A DNA stretch of 64,000 nucleotides from Neoconidiobolus thromboides FSU 785 (Eukaryota > Entomophthoromycota > Entomophthoromycetes > Entomophthorales > Neoconidiobolaceae): NCBI GenBank assembly GCA_025603075.1, contig MU626361.1, positions 1-64,000 of the forward strand, in the 5' to 3' direction. The notes beneath the pieces were generated by a model. The model was not told the origin of the DNA. It was given only the letters and a program-made list of their open reading frames with translations, and ran no database searches. Positions 34,750 through 47,506 of this stretch are shown in pieces. The stretch's first letter is position 1, and each line of letters opens with the position of its first letter. The translations under genes were made by a program, and so were the position numbers.

Positions 34750-36113
34750 ATGAGTTCCATGTTACGTTTATGTTTTTTAAAATATCCACCAACAAAAATT
34801 CAATATAATCAACCCTTTCAATTTTCATTAACAAGTAAATAATTTATTTTGTTTTATTTATTCTTAATCCTATTATAATATTTATTATTTTTATAGTATA
34901 TAATGATCTTGGTGTAGGATGTGGTGAGCAGATTGAAGATATAAGTATCAAATTAAAACTAATACAAGTTAAAGATATACAAAGCACAACTGATGGTAAC
35001 AACAACAATAGAAGTATTATTAATAAAATACAATTAAATTTAATGGAACCAAAAAAGAATATAATCAATAATAATAACGATAATGAAATTGATTTTAAAT
35101 TTCAAGCCAATTCCCCTTATATTGAATATAATTTTATGTTAATGGTTAATAATTTACAAAAATCTAGTATAACTACTTCAATTCAATTATCATTTGAAGT
35201 TATTGATAATATAAATAATAATATAATATTGCCCGGAGGTAGTTTAGTGAAAGATCTTTATTTTTTAAATTTATATAGTAATATAATTGAAATAAGCAAT
35301 AAAGTAATAAATAACAGCAATACAACAACAATAGATGATAATATTAATTTAAGTTTAAGATATTTTAATTTCAAAATCATAAATAAAGAAATAAGTAATA
35401 GAATGATAGTACTAGAATCGACTTTTGGCCAAGATTTAGGTTCCCATTGTTGGGATTGTTCTTGGATTGGCTTGCATTTTTTAACATCAATATTATTAAG
35501 CAATAATAATATTGATTATACAAACAATAATCAATTTAAATTAAAAAATGAGTTGTACATTAATAAACTAAAAGAAAAAATATTGCCAAGTAATAAAAAA
35601 CAAGTAACTTTATTAGAATTAGGTTGCGGTTGTGGATTATTAAGTCAAGGTTTATATGTCTTATTAAGTAAAATTAATATTAAATACAATAATAAATATC
35701 AATTTTATTTAAGTGATTTACCACAGATATTAAATAAAAGTACAAAAAGAAATTTAACTATTAATAATATCGATTACATAAACAATAAGAATAAGAATAA
35801 GAATATGAGTATCGATTTATTATCACTTGATTGGGAACTAGATATTGAACTGAATCAATTTGAGTTACCAGATATTATTGTGGCTTTTGATGTCATTTAT
35901 AATAATGAAACTTATCTCTTATTGATTAGATTATTGAAAAATATTATTAAATTATGTAAAGATAAGAATAAAGAAACAATGATTTTAATCGGTTATAAGA
36001 AAAGAAATAGTTTAATTGAAAATCAATTTTTTAAATTAATTCAAGAAAACTTTGAATTGTTTCCTATCTTATCAAGTGTTGGTTTATATCTTTTAATGTT
36101 GATTCCAAAATAA
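34750..36113 (+). CDS. family-16 (METTL21-like) protein methyltransferase
   Basis: Two exons: 34750-34834 and 34897-36113, with a 62 nt intron; 433 residues. The N-terminal half (LRLCFLKYPPTKIQYNQPF, TIYNDLGVGCGEQIEDIS) looks like a beta-rich accessory domain. The catalytic half begins with QDLGSHCWDCSWIG and has the S-adenosylmethionine motif LELGCGCGLLSQ, the SDLPQIL strand end, DWELDIE and VAFDVIYN. This order fits the METTL21/EFM lysine methyltransferase family, whose substrates are mostly elongation factors and chaperones. Which substrate this one uses cannot be told. Several Asn-rich runs (NINNNI, NNNNID) interrupt the fold, as is common in AT-rich genomes. Confidence 0.75.
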
Positions 36114-36435
36114 TAGAAATAGGTTGATATAGAAATAGAAGATTATCTTTATCATGGATGATGCTATTGCAAAAGAATTATTCAATGTAATCTAATCATT
36201 TTTCTCAAATTCTGCTGACTCCTTGTTGTATTGACTTATATACTCTCTTTCCTGATTTCACTTTGTTTTCATTTTCATAATAGTGTAAACTCCTGAAGCT
36301 TAATTATATTACAAGCTTGTTTTAAAAATTCAAGTTGAATGTTTTTAACCTTTGCACAAAAATATAAAATAAAGAATACACAAACTAAAAACTTGTTTAA
36401 CTTTTTAATCATTTTCATTATTCAAATAGTAAAAA
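36114..36435. other. intergenic
   Basis: Spacer of about 320 bp before the MHF2 gene. An ATG at 36154 followed by a GTAATC donor-like site was considered as an upstream exon and not accepted. Confidence 0.35.
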
Positions 36436-36846
36436 ATGGAGGAATATTATGTTAAAAAAGTAAACATTTTATCAACTCTGTCCATAATATCAAATACTAA
36501 TAGTAGTTCATTAACTTTAGGAAATCTTACAAGAGTTATTTAATAAAAACAAAATCGATAATAAATTTAAATTAAGTAAAAATGGATTAGTCTGTTGGCA
36601 AGAATATATTCGCTTAATGACTGTTGGTAAGTAAGAATTGGGAGTTAGGATCTTTATATACTACTTAGTACTATCTAATATTTAACTACTGATATTAATA
36701 ATTGATATTAATATGTATTTTTATATATAACAGAAGCCATCCATAGAGCACATGATGAAGCTATTAAGGAAGGCTCAGATGAAGATATAGTATTAGATGT
36801 TCAGCATTTGGAAAAAATAATTTATCAGTTATTTTTAGATTTTTAA
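36436..36846 (+). CDS. MHF2: histone-fold protein MHF2 / CENP-X
   Basis: Three exons: 36436-36459 (MEEYYVKK), 36521-36626 and 36734-36846, with introns of 61 and 107 nt; 80 residues, the same size as human CENP-X. The histone fold reads EILQELFNKNKID, LVCWQEYIRLMTVEAIHRAHDEA and ends LDVQHLEKIIYQLFLDF, which closely follows the CENP-X C terminus (VDxxQLEKxLxQLLLDF). With MHF1/CENP-S it forms a tetramer that binds branched DNA with the FANCM/Mph1 helicase and also serves at kinetochores. The gene is tiny and intron-rich, so it escapes simple open-frame searches. It is convergent with NCL1, 110 bp away. Confidence 0.88.
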
Positions 36847-36956
36847 AATAGAAAGAAAGGAATTAGTTTCATATCTATAAATAATAATAATAAAATGAAA
36901 CAAAAAATTTTTATTTAAAATATTCTATTTTTTATTTTTATTATATTTTAAACTAT

Positions 36957-39625
36957 TTAACCAAAAAAACGGGATTTAATGGAGCTAAAATTGAAAGAAT
37001 AAAAAGTAATTAATATTACAATAATGATAAAAATTAAATCAATAAAACACTTACCTAATATCTTGTTTAGGTAAAGTTAAATTGACTGAAACTTGAGCTT
37101 TCCATAATGGGAAGCAAATGGAATCAATACCTTTAAATGAAAAGATCATTTTAGGGACATCTTGTTCACTATAAAATAATTAAATTAAATTATAATAATA
37201 ATAAATAGTTTTACCTTTCATCAAACTTATCATTCTCTTTAGTGTATCTAGCAATTAAAGAACAAGGCTCTTCTAAAGAAAGATGTTAAATAAACTAAAT
37301 TTGATTTAAATTAATAAACTTACTAATATTTTCTAATTGATTATTAGCAGTAGTTGATAACTGATTATTTAATGGGTTTTCATTTTGTAATAAAACTAAT
37401 AAGTCTTTACAATTAATATCAATAATTAATTTTGGATTAATATAAGGTAATAATAAATCAATTGACTCCGATTGTAATCTAAAATTAGATTCATATTTAT
37501 CACTAACTCTACTAAATGCTTTGATTCCTAAATTAACTAACTATAAAAGAGAAGTTGATGTTAATATATAGGATTATAATAGGGGGATAGAAGATGAGAT
37601 TAACCTACTTTAACCCTATTTATATCTTTCGATAATAAAAATTCCCTAACAGATGGAGAAACCAAAGTAATTGTTTTATTACGATCTGTTTCACTACGTT
37701 TAATAAATAAATTATCAGGGAAATTACTTAAATGGAAATATTTTCTATTAAAATAAAGTTAAGTATTAATATATATGATTTTGGTATAGAAAATCCTTAC
37801 TTAATATTAGCTAATTCTGAAGATTCCTTTTCCATAAAAATAAAGGGTTCCTCATGTACGATATTTCTCTTTTTATTGTCTCTTCTTTGTTTAATTTCAC
37901 TTCCCTATAATTACATTATTATTATATTAGATTAATACTAATACTAATAATAATAATAATATTAATACTTACTCTTTTATTAGTTACTTCATTTTTAACT
38001 CCATCATTATTTTCAACTTTATTACTATTTTCAGTATTATCTTCATTATTATTTTCATTTTCAATTTCCTTCTCAGCTTCTTTCTTTTCAACTTCAACTT
38101 GAGATTCGATTTCATTTAATTTCTTTTCTTTCTGTTCATTATTACTAGTAGGTAAAACCTTTTCAAATACAGCTACAAAAAAACCACCAGTATTTTGAAG
38201 ATGAGGATAAATACGTAAACTAAATTTTGTAAACAAGATAATTAATATTACCCTTATTAAAACATATTAAACACTTATGAATTACCATTTTTCTAAACCT
38301 AATTCATTTACATTACTTGGTGGAAACATGGTAGGAACAGCCCATTTTTTATTACTATCTTTTGGATCCATAGCTTCAAAATTAGGTATGATTTCCATAT
38401 TTTTATCTAAAATCTAAACAAAAAAATTAATGATTATTCTACTTCATTATTTGTCAATTAAAATTGCCTTCCAGTCCTTGATTCCAGGTGCTCTTTTAAG
38501 TTCAGGTAACAAGTTTTGTACATCTAATAACTTAATTTGACCTTTAAATTTATTAAGTAAAGCAGCTACAACAGCTTCATTTTCTACAGGATTAATAGAA
38601 CAAGTTGAATAAACCAATCTACCTCCAACTTTTAATAATTGAATTCCTCTTTCAGCAATTGTAGTTTGTAAATGATGTAATGAATAACCAGAGTTTAAAT
38701 TCCAATCTTTCCAAATCATATAATTTTTTCTTAATGTACCATCCCCTGAACAAGGAACATCACAAAGAATACGATCAAATAATAATCTTTTATCATTAAT
38801 TTCCATTGTTGGAAAAAATTGTGCTTCATGATTAGTCACAACAAAATTAGCAGATTTTAATCGTTTAATTTGATGTAATAAAGTATAGCATCTTTTTTCG
38901 TTAGAATCATTAGCTATTATCATACCTTTTGGCATAGTTTCATCCTTATGTAAAGCTTCTATTAATTGAGCAGTTTTACTGCCAGGTGCTGCACACATAT
39001 CTAATACAAAATGTTCAGGTTCAACTTGTAATAAAAGTGGGGGAATCATAGATACTTCTTCTTGTCGTGAGATGTTGCCAATCTCGGATTCACTAACTAA
39101 AAATTGATGAAATTGTTTAAAATGGGATTCTTTTTTGATGATATTTTTGCCAATGTCAAACTTCCAACCAAACTTGTTGGGGTAAAAAGATATCTCTTTT
39201 GGACCTTCTAAAAGCTGACCTTCATATTCTAAATTTGTCAACTCGGGAATAAACTTATTTTCAATTGTATCAAGAAGTTCTAAAGCTTGTTTACGAGTAC
39301 CAGTTAGACGAAATGTAGTGGGTAAAGCTAATTTGAAATATTCAACCATTTTTTCATATTCTTCGGGAGATAATAGGCTTTGAGCCTATGGGAATCAATG
39401 TATGAAGGGTTTTTAAATATACTTTAAACTTACCTTATAATATTTATCAAATAATTCATTCTCCTTTATAACATTATCATAGTTGTTAGACTCTCTTTTA
39501 TCCCAACCTTCAGTATTCTTGGTTTCCTAATAGATTTAAAAGGTTGATTTTTAAATTATTTTTTATATTTGCATTACCCTTGGTTTATCATTACCATTGC
39601 TTCTCTTCTTTCTAAATTTTCCCAT
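36957..39625 (-). CDS. NCL1: tRNA (cytosine-5)-methyltransferase NCL1/TRM4
   Basis: Eleven exons: 39625-39578, 39526-39434, 39385-38468, 38413-38286, 38219-37973, 37904-37801, 37744-37609, 37540-37324, 37272-37215, 37168-37055 and 36984-36957; 696 residues, near the yeast protein. RNA m5C methyltransferase motifs are intact: DMCAAPGSKTAQL (cofactor), DVPCSGDGTLRKN (first catalytic Cys) and LVYSTCSINPVENEA (TC cysteine). Downstream come WKILDK, CLRIYPHLQNTGGFFVAV and NLFIKRSE. It methylates cytosines in tRNAs in the nucleus. The intron 38467-38414 needs a GC donor (AAG|GCAATT); splicing there restores the conserved WKxLD motif, whereas reading through meets a stop. An acidic Glu/Asn-rich insert lies in exon 5. 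Confidence 0.9.
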
Positions 39626-40381
39626 ATTTTTTTAATATTAATCAAAAAACGGAAGTTCAACAATTTTGCACTGTTTTGGCTTTAATTCTGAATTTTTGGT
39701 TTTTCAATGGGATTTGAATGTTTTCATCGAAAATAATAGAAACCAGTTAAGGAATATCAGATATATAAATAACAATTAATCTATAATTTAAAACAGTAGT
39801 TTTAATAATAAATTCGATTAGATTAACCACATGAAATAGAATATCAGATCATAAAAATACAATTTTTATTTAGAGCTTAAACTTCAATAAACTTTGAAAG
39901 TTATACCAATCACAAAAGCGAAAAACTAGACTAAACAACATAAAAAGAATCAAATAAACAAGACAGTGTTATTCAAACAAAAAGCAACAAACGATGGATA
40001 AATAACACTCCAAAACCCAGAAACCCAAGCGCCTTAAAACAATATACCATAGTGGACCAATCATTTACTTTAAAAGGAAATCGCGCTTTCCACTTCAATC
40101 TGATCCCATAATAATTCGATAGCAATGACGCGTTTTGAGCCAATGAAGCACTGACTATAACCAATCAAACTTAAAAGCCAATAAAACACGACATCAATAT
40201 GATCGCGGTTTTGAACAATAAAATTGATTGGGTAGGGTAGAAATTAGAAGTATTTATAATCAAAAAATGAGCTTTAGATGAAACTGTACTTTTGTTTTTT
40301 AATTTATAAAGTTTGTGCTTTGTGAATTAGTAAAGCTTATTAGTTAAATTTTTATATTATAAACGATTTATTTTGTCCACA
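39626..40381. other. intergenic between NCL1 and RNR1
   Basis: Shared upstream region of two divergent genes. Part of it (39973-40235) is less AT-rich and open in two minus-strand frames, with a hydrophobic end (FLGFGVLF). No ATG or convincing splice sites were found, so no gene is called. Confidence 0.3.
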
Positions 40382-42831
40382 ATGTATGTTAAAAAGAGAG
40401 GTAGGTTTATACTTTAATTTGGTTTAAGATTGTTGGCTAACTAAAATGGAATTTAATTAGATGGCCGTCAAGAGCGAGTTGTTTTTGATAAAATAACTTC
40501 ACGTATTATTAAGTTATGTTATGGTTTGGATATGAATTTTGTGGATCCAGCTGCTATTGCTCAAAAAGTAACTTTTATTTTGTTATCTTAAAATATTTTA
40601 CTAAACCCCTTTATTAGGTAATTTCAGGAGTTTATCCAGGCGTTACTACCGTTGAATTAGATAATTTAGCAGCTGAAACATCCGCTTATATGACTACTAA
40701 ACATCCTGATTATGCTACCTTAGCAGCCCGTATTGCAGTCTCCAATCTTCATAAAGAATCTGAAAAGCAATTTTCTAAAGTTATTGAATCCCTTTATACC
40801 TATATTAATCCAAAGAATAATAAACCTTCTCCTATGATATCTACGGAAACCTACGAAATCGTAATGGAACATTCTGAGCGCCTTAATTCCGCAATCATTT
40901 ATGACCGTGATTTTGATTATAGTTATTTTGGATTTAAAACTTTAGAAAGATCATATTTACTTCGTATTGATGGTAAAACTGCGGAACGCCCACAGCATAT
41001 GCTTATGAGAGTATCCGTTGGTATCCATGGTAAAGATATTGAAAAAGCAATTGAAACTTATGATTTATTGTCAAGTAAATACTTTACTCATGCCTCACCT
41101 ACTTTATTCAATGCTGGTACACCAAGACCACAACTTTCTTCCTGCTTTTTATTAACCATGAAAGAAGATTCTATTGAAGGTATTTATGATACTTTAAAAA
41201 CATGTGCTTTGATTTCAAAAACCGCTGGTGGTATTGGATTAAATGTCCAAAAAATTAGAGCTTCGGGTTCTTATATCGCTGGTACTAATGGCTATTCTAA
41301 TGGTTTAATACCCATGCTACGTGTTTATAATAACACAGCACGTTATGTTGATCAAGGTGGTAATAAGAGGCCTGGTGCATTTGCTATTTATCTTGAACCA
41401 TGGCATGCAGATATCTTTGAATTTTTAGATTTAAAAAAGAATACTGGTAAAGAAGAAACACGTGCACGTGATTTATTTTATGCTATGTGGTTATCAGATT
41501 TATTTATGAGACGTGTTGAAGCGGATGAAGATTGGGCTTTGTTTTGTCCAAATGACGTACCTGGATTAGCTGATGCTTGGGGTGAAAAATTTGATGAACT
41601 TTATGTTAAATATGAACGTGAAGGTCTTGCTCGTCGTACTGTTAAAGCTCAAAAAATTTGGTATGCTATACTTGAAGCTCAAGTTGAAACTGGTGTACCA
41701 TATATGCTTTATAAAGATGCATGCAATGCTAAAAGTAATCAACAAAATTTAGGTACAATTAATTGTAGTAATTTATGTACTGAAATTCTTGAATATTCAA
41801 GTCCAGATGAAGTTGCAGTTTGTAATTTAGCTAGTTTAGCTTTACCCACTTTTGTAAATAATAATAAGCTTGATTATGTTAAATTACATGAAGTAGTTAA
41901 AGTAGTAACTCGTAATCTAAACAAGATCATCGATATCAATTATTATCCAGTAAAAGAAGCTTATAATTCTAATATACGTCATCGTCCCATTGGTATTGGT
42001 GTACAAGGCCTTGCTGATGCATTTATTAAATTACGTTTGCCATTCGATTCAGAAGGTGCAGCTAAAGTTAATAGAGAAATTTTTGAAACAATTTATCATG
42101 GCGCTCTTGAAGCCTCTTCTGAATTAGCAGAAATTGAAGGGCCATACCAAACTTATGAGGGTAGTCCAGTATCTAAAGGGGTACTTCAATGTGATATGTG
42201 GAATGTAACACCAAGTGAGTTATGGGATTGGAATAAATTACGTAAACGTATAGCTAAACATGGTGTACGCAATTCCCTTTTAGTAGCTCCAATGCCAACT
42301 GCTTCTACTTCTCAAATCCTTGGTAACAACGAATGTTTTGAACCTTATACTAGTAACATTTATACTCGTCGTGTACTCGCTGGTGAGTTCCAAGTAGTTA
42401 ATCCATGGTTACTTAGAGATCTAGTTGAACTCGGATTATGGAATGATTCAATGAAAAATCGAATTATTTCCGATCAAGGATCCGTTCAAATGATTAAAAC
42501 TATACCAGAAGATATACGTGCCCTTTATAAAACTACTTGGGAAATAAGTCAAAAAGTAATTATTGATATGGCAGCTGATCGTGGAGCTTTTATTGATCAA
42601 TCTCAATCACTTAATATTCATATTGCTGAACCCACTTTTGCTAAATTAACTTCAATGCATTTTTATGGTTGGAAAAAGGGATTAAAAACTGGTATGTATT
42701 ATCTTCGTACTAGACCAGCTGCTAATGCTATTCAATTTACAGTGGATAAAAAAGCAATCGAAGAAGAAGAAGCTGCTAGATTACAATGCTCTATTGATAA
42801 TCGTGACGGTTGCCTTATGTGCAGCGGTTAA
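40382..42831 (+). CDS. RNR1: ribonucleoside-diphosphate reductase large subunit
   Basis: Three exons: 40382-40400 (MYVKKR), 40461-40567 and 40618-42831, with introns of 60 and 50 nt; 779 residues. The N-terminal ATP cone ([18 protein letters not shown]) carries the activity site. The catalytic barrel has the redox cysteine in LSSCFLLTM, the NLCTEI loop with its radical Cys and Glu, the partner cysteine in VAVCNLAS, and [22 protein letters not shown]. The C terminus ends CLMCSG, the swinging CxxC-type pair that reloads the active site. It makes dNDPs in the cytosol together with a small subunit not present here. Codons are less AT-biased than in neighbours, suggesting high expression. The ATG at 40690 is internal, not the start. 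Confidence 0.96.
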
Positions 42832-43639
42832 AAGATTTTCATAATTTTTAACAATCTATTTTTCATTGATAATTATTATCTATTTAAACCATATTAAATC
42901 TTCAAGTATATTTTATATCATTCTATTTTTTTAATTAAGTTATTTTCTACTAGTTAATATTAACTTATAACATTAGCTTAGATTATTGATATCATTAATA
43001 TTATTAACATTTTACTTAAATCAGAAATATTTTTCTATATTACATTGAACTTATTAAATTAGTTCATTAATATTATGGAGAATGTTTTTATTTCATTTTT
43101 TATTTTTTATCCAACATAAAATTTAAAAAATTATTAGCTAAATACTGTATCGAAAAAACATTCTCACGTATGCGGTTAACTTAAAATTATACTTTATTCA
43201 TTATAAATTTGTTCCGCTTTTAAAATGTATTAAAATTATTATTTATTCTTATTTTAAAAAAATCATTGTAATTACAGATAACAAAAACATTATATATACA
43301 ATAACTATGTACATTTGTATATTACTATAATATCAATCTATTTATTTTTAATAATAGCACCCATCAATAGCATTTAATAGCATTTTCTACACTTAGCTAA
43401 TTAAAATAATACTAAATAAATTATTTGGATGATTGGTTTAAATTCAAAAGTTTGCATGCAATTAAATGTACAAAATTTATGATTAAATAATTTTTTTAAA
43501 AAAAAGAATAAAAGATTTTAATTTCTATTTACTATACATTTTTTAATTAGTTAAAACTTTAATAGAACTTTTTAATTTTTTTTCTTTCTTTTTCATCTTT
43601 TATCTTTGTAATTCTATTTATAAATTTTAAACTTATACC
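42832..43639. other. intergenic, AT-rich
   Basis: Holds a hairpin-like repeat (43077-43171). Otherwise nothing is recognised. Confidence 0.4.
43077..43171. repeat. hairpin-like repeat with inverted ends
   Basis: TATGGAGAATGTTTTTA on the left pairs with AAAAAACATTCTCACGTA on the right across ~60 bp. The ends resemble MITE family 1, but the interior does not. It is probably a diverged or internally replaced MITE. Confidence 0.4.
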
Positions 43640-46322
43640 ATGAAACCTGAGGAAATGTTGGCGTTTGGGAGAGGAGGTAACTTGATTTATATAATATATA
43701 AATGTAGGAGATTTATTTGTTAAAGGTGGCATTGGTACTTGTATTTCATTAATAAGTATTGAACCAGGTTCCGATCTTTTACCTTGTAAAGCAGGTAAGT
43801 ACTACTTTTCATATCTTATGATTATTTTAACAATTTGAAGGGGATGTAATCACAGTTTTAAAACCTATAAAGGAAAATCTTTATTTGGTAATTTTAAACT
43901 CTATATAATATTAATAAAATAACCATTATTAGGGATTTTTATCAGATCAAATTGGACATTTTAGATTAGATGATGTTAATTTAATTTATTTGAACTTGAG
44001 TGTAGCCTCACCTAGAAAAAATAAAGAAAAATATCAATCTTTTACAGCGTTATTAGAAAAAAATGTGCCTATTGGATTTTATGGAGAAAACAATATACCT
44101 GAAGCTAAGGCAAGTGTAAACAATTCAGTTATATTAGAAGAAACGGAAGCTGAAATGTCAATGGAAGAGATGCCTAATGCTACTGAAACAAAAAGAAGAG
44201 CGTTTTCGATAGCACCAAATACTTCGCCAGAAAAGCTAAGAGAAGCCATATTATCACAAGATATCTCAATGCTGGATTCAAGTTATTTAAACCAATCTTC
44301 AATTCTTCCTAAAAGTACTAGTACACGGATTTATACTGAGAGTATGATAATTCCAAGAGATATTAATACCAATAATATTATTGAAGAAAAAGTCCAGCCA
44401 AAGGATAATTATACAACTGAAGATATGCATAATAATGGAATAAATATAATAAATGAAAAGATGAGCAATATGGATTTAAAACCTTCACAAAATGGACAAA
44501 ATTTACAAATACCTGAATTACAAGTATCTGATGCGGATTTAGAAGCTAATAATAATAAAGATCATGAAAATACCAATGGTGAGAAAAACAATAATAACGC
44601 TAATAATGAGAAGAATATCAATGATAACAACAGTGAGAAGAATATCAATAATAACAATACTGATAAAAACAGTTATAAAAGTAATGTTAACAATTATAAC
44701 AACAACAATAATCCTAGCCAAATAGATTATAGAAGTAATAGATCTGAAACGAAGCATAAAGGATTATTTCATTCAATAAAATCTATAAAAAAGAAAGCAG
44801 ATAATTTGTTTTTAAGTGCAAGGCTTGATCCTTCTTTAATGTTATTACCAACTTCAGGTTCCCCTATGGATCCTTTAAATGATAAAAACTATGTAGCAAA
44901 ATCCGAAAATATGCGTAAATTTTACTCTCAAGCCAATGAAAAAGGAGATAGTATTGTCCTTGATCAATTTGGTTTTATACAAAGTGTTTCTGATGATGAA
45001 GGTGATGATGGTCGTTCAATTATTTCCACTATAAGGTAATAAATTTTAGATAAATTTTGTTTTAATTTATATTAATTATATAGTGGCGCTTCCAATGTAT
45101 CATCAAAATCTGATCGTTTATTTAAATATGAATTGACTAAAGAATCTAAATGGAGAGCAATACTTACTAAATGGACACCGTCAAAATCAAGGAAATCCTA
45201 TAGAGTAAACCAAAAAATTGATTCAAAATAAATTTAATTAACAACTTTTAGGTAAAAAAATTAGTAGAAAAAGGAATACCAGATAGCTTACGTGGTAGAG
45301 TTTGGAGCTTTTTATCAAATGTTCAACAGTTTAAAAAGGCTGGCACTTACCAAGTAATTAGATTTTAGAATCATTAAATAAATTTATTAATATATCAAAG
45401 GAAATGCTTGGAAGAGAAAAGATACCGATTTATGATGTAATTGAAAGAGATATAAGGAGAACTTATCCTAGGCATTCACTGTTTTATTATGAAAATAGTC
45501 AAGGGTAAATTTACACATGAATTTTTTTAACTAATAATTGAAATCATCAAAACAGATTAAAGGACCTCTATTCCATTTTAAAAGCCTATGCACAATACAA
45601 CCCAGAAGTTGGGTATTGTCAAGGGATGGGTATGCTGGTGGGGCTTTTTTTAATGCAAGGGCTTAGTGAAGAAGATGCTTTTTGGCTTTTAGTTTCAACC
45701 AATTCACAATACTTACAAGGTTATTTTACACCAACGCTTTCACAACTTCGTATTCATTCAGCTGTATTTGAGTATCTGTTAGAAGAAAGTGACCCTAAAC
45801 TTGCAAAACACTTGGTAATTTACTTTTATTTTACTAAGAATAATATTTATAGTAATTAGTCTGATAATGATATAACATCGCTATTGTATGTTACTCCTTG
45901 GTTTTTAACAGTTTATACTATGACATTGCCTTGGGCATCTGTTCTTCAAGTATGGGATTTATTTTATTACAAAGGTAATAGACGGATAAAATTAGTTATA
46001 AAGTACTAACTCAATTAGGTGTTAAAATATTATTCCGATTCGGACTTGCTATAATGAAATGTGTTCGAAGTAATTGTCCATTCTATTATAATTTCCCATT
46101 TTAATCTATTTTTTAGACCATATCTTTAGGGAATGCCCGACTGCAGCTGAATTACTCCCCTTTTTACTTCATGTACCACATGAATTTCTTGGACCAGAAA
46201 AACTTATGGATGCCTATAAAGATATCAAACTCACTACTGCACATATACAATCACTATGTCGACGTGTAGCATCTCCAGATGGTACAGTACCAGATCGAGG
46301 TGCTTTGCAAGTTCGTAAATGA
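43640..46322 (+). CDS. SH3-TBC domain RabGAP
   Basis: Eleven exons: 43640-43676, 43708-43794, 43841-43887, 43933-45035, 45084-45204, 45252-45353, 45401-45504, 45556-45814, 45860-45974, 46019-46069 and 46117-46322; about 743 residues. An N-terminal SH3-like domain (DLLPCKAGDVITVLKPIKEN, LGFLSDQIGHFRLDDV) is followed by a long disordered, Asn-rich segment (residues about 190-290). The TBC domain has IPDSLRGRVW, the arginine-finger motif DIRRTYPRH, the glutamine finger YCQGMGMLVG, TPWFLTVYT and VLQVWDLF. Both catalytic residues are present, so it should stimulate GTP hydrolysis on a Rab GTPase in vesicle traffic; which Rab is unknown. Most introns are 31-60 nt. Confidence 0.85.
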
Positions 46323-47053
46323 TATAATGTATTTTGTTTGTTATCATAAAATTATAATTTATAATAAAATTTTAGTAGCATAATAAAAAGCTTAAAAAGT
46401 TTATAGTTAAAAAGATTTACTGTTATATTTTAAAAATGAGGTGGACGGAACGCTTATTTTTTGATTATATATTAATGAAATATTGTAAGGATCCAAATTT
46501 AACCCTGCCAGCTTAAAGCTTAACATTGATACGGCTTTTTGTTTGTTTAACTAATTTATAAACTTATGTATATAAAGCTGCTTTTATTTTACTGAAAAGC
46601 TACTATATGAGGATGAGTTTTTAGCTTTATCACTTTTTACATTTTTAAGCGCTATTTGAGTGGAAAGATTATTAGTGAAATCCTTAAACAAAAAAACACA
46701 TCCCCATATATTATTTGAATATCACACCAATTGATAACCCATTAATCAGTGAAGCATCTAATAATTACTTAACTTCTGTAAGTTACAGCAGACTTTCTAT
46801 GCTATGAATAGTTTTAATGGTATTATTAATACCCAAATTGTTATAACAATTAGTAATTGCCAATATATATTTAGTTGTAAGATTATCTTACCTAATCTAG
46901 AATCTTCTTTTGATCTTTAATTTTGGAAAAACACATCAACTTAAGATTCCACAATTTCCGGATATGATTGGCTAAAAACTATACAACTTTACCCATGATT
47001 TTGAGTTTAAAATCAAAATAAACTCAAAATTTCATCTTCAATTTTTAATTAAA
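46323..47053. other. intergenic with one MITE
   Basis: Contains the MITE at 46609-46707 and no recognisable gene. Confidence 0.4.
46609..46707 (+). mobile_element. MITE family 1 copy
   Basis: TGAGGATGAGTTTTTAGCTT start, TTAAGCGCTATTTGAGTGGA core and AAAAAACACATCCCCA end, flanked by TATA on both sides. Confidence 0.85.
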
Positions 47054-47506
47054 ATGCCTCGTAAATCTCGTTCAGCTCCAGCTCGTTCCCCAGCACAAAC
47101 ACAATCCCGTAGTGCTTCTACTTATGCCGCACCATCATCAATGGCCCGTGCTCCAGCACCTCCAGCACCAATGCATGCTCCAGCTGCTGCTGCCCCAAAA
47201 CAACCAGGGCTTTTCGCACAAATGGCAACTACTGCCGCAGGTGTAGCTGTAGGTAGTGCTGTTGGACATACCCTTGCCAATGGAGTTTCTTCTTTATTTG
47301 GAAGCTCAGAAAGCGCTCAGCCAGCCCAAGCTGCTCAACCTCAACATTCTTATTATGCAGCTTCAGAACAACATGGATCTGGCTCATGCCAAGCTGATGC
47401 TAAAGCTTTTACCAATTGCTTAGAAAGTAATAATAATGATATTTCTGCTTGCCAATTCTATTTAGATATGCTTAAGCAATGCCAATCCTTTGCCGCCTCT
47501 CGTTAG
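47054..47506 (+). CDS. MIX17: MIX17/CHCHD2-like mitochondrial twin CX9C protein
   Basis: 150 residues, single exon. An Arg/Ser/Ala-rich start (MPRKSRSAPARSP) suits a mitochondrial targeting segment, followed by a Pro/Ala-rich linker. A central hydrophobic stretch (GLFAQMATTAAGVAVGSAVGH) is typical of CHCHD2/CHCHD10. The C terminus is a CHCH fold with exact CX9C pairs (C-QADAKAFTN-C and C-QFYLDMLKQ-C) that are oxidised by MIA40 in the intermembrane space. The family affects respiratory chain assembly and cristae. Composition is much less AT-rich than its neighbours, consistent with strong expression and a biased amino-acid content. Confidence 0.92.
   Translation: MPRKSRSAPARSPAQTQSRSASTYAAPSSMARAPAPPAPMHAPAAAAPKQPGLFAQMATTAAGVAVGSAVGHTLANGVSSLFGSSESAQPAQAAQPQHSYYAASEQHGSGSCQADAKAFTNCLESNNNDISACQFYLDMLKQCQSFAASR

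Noticed and set aside
36154-36186. ATG at 36154 followed by a GTAATC donor as first exon of MHF2
   Set aside because: The exon at 36436-36459 has a better donor, a typical 61 nt intron with a TACTAAT branch site, and yields the expected protein length.
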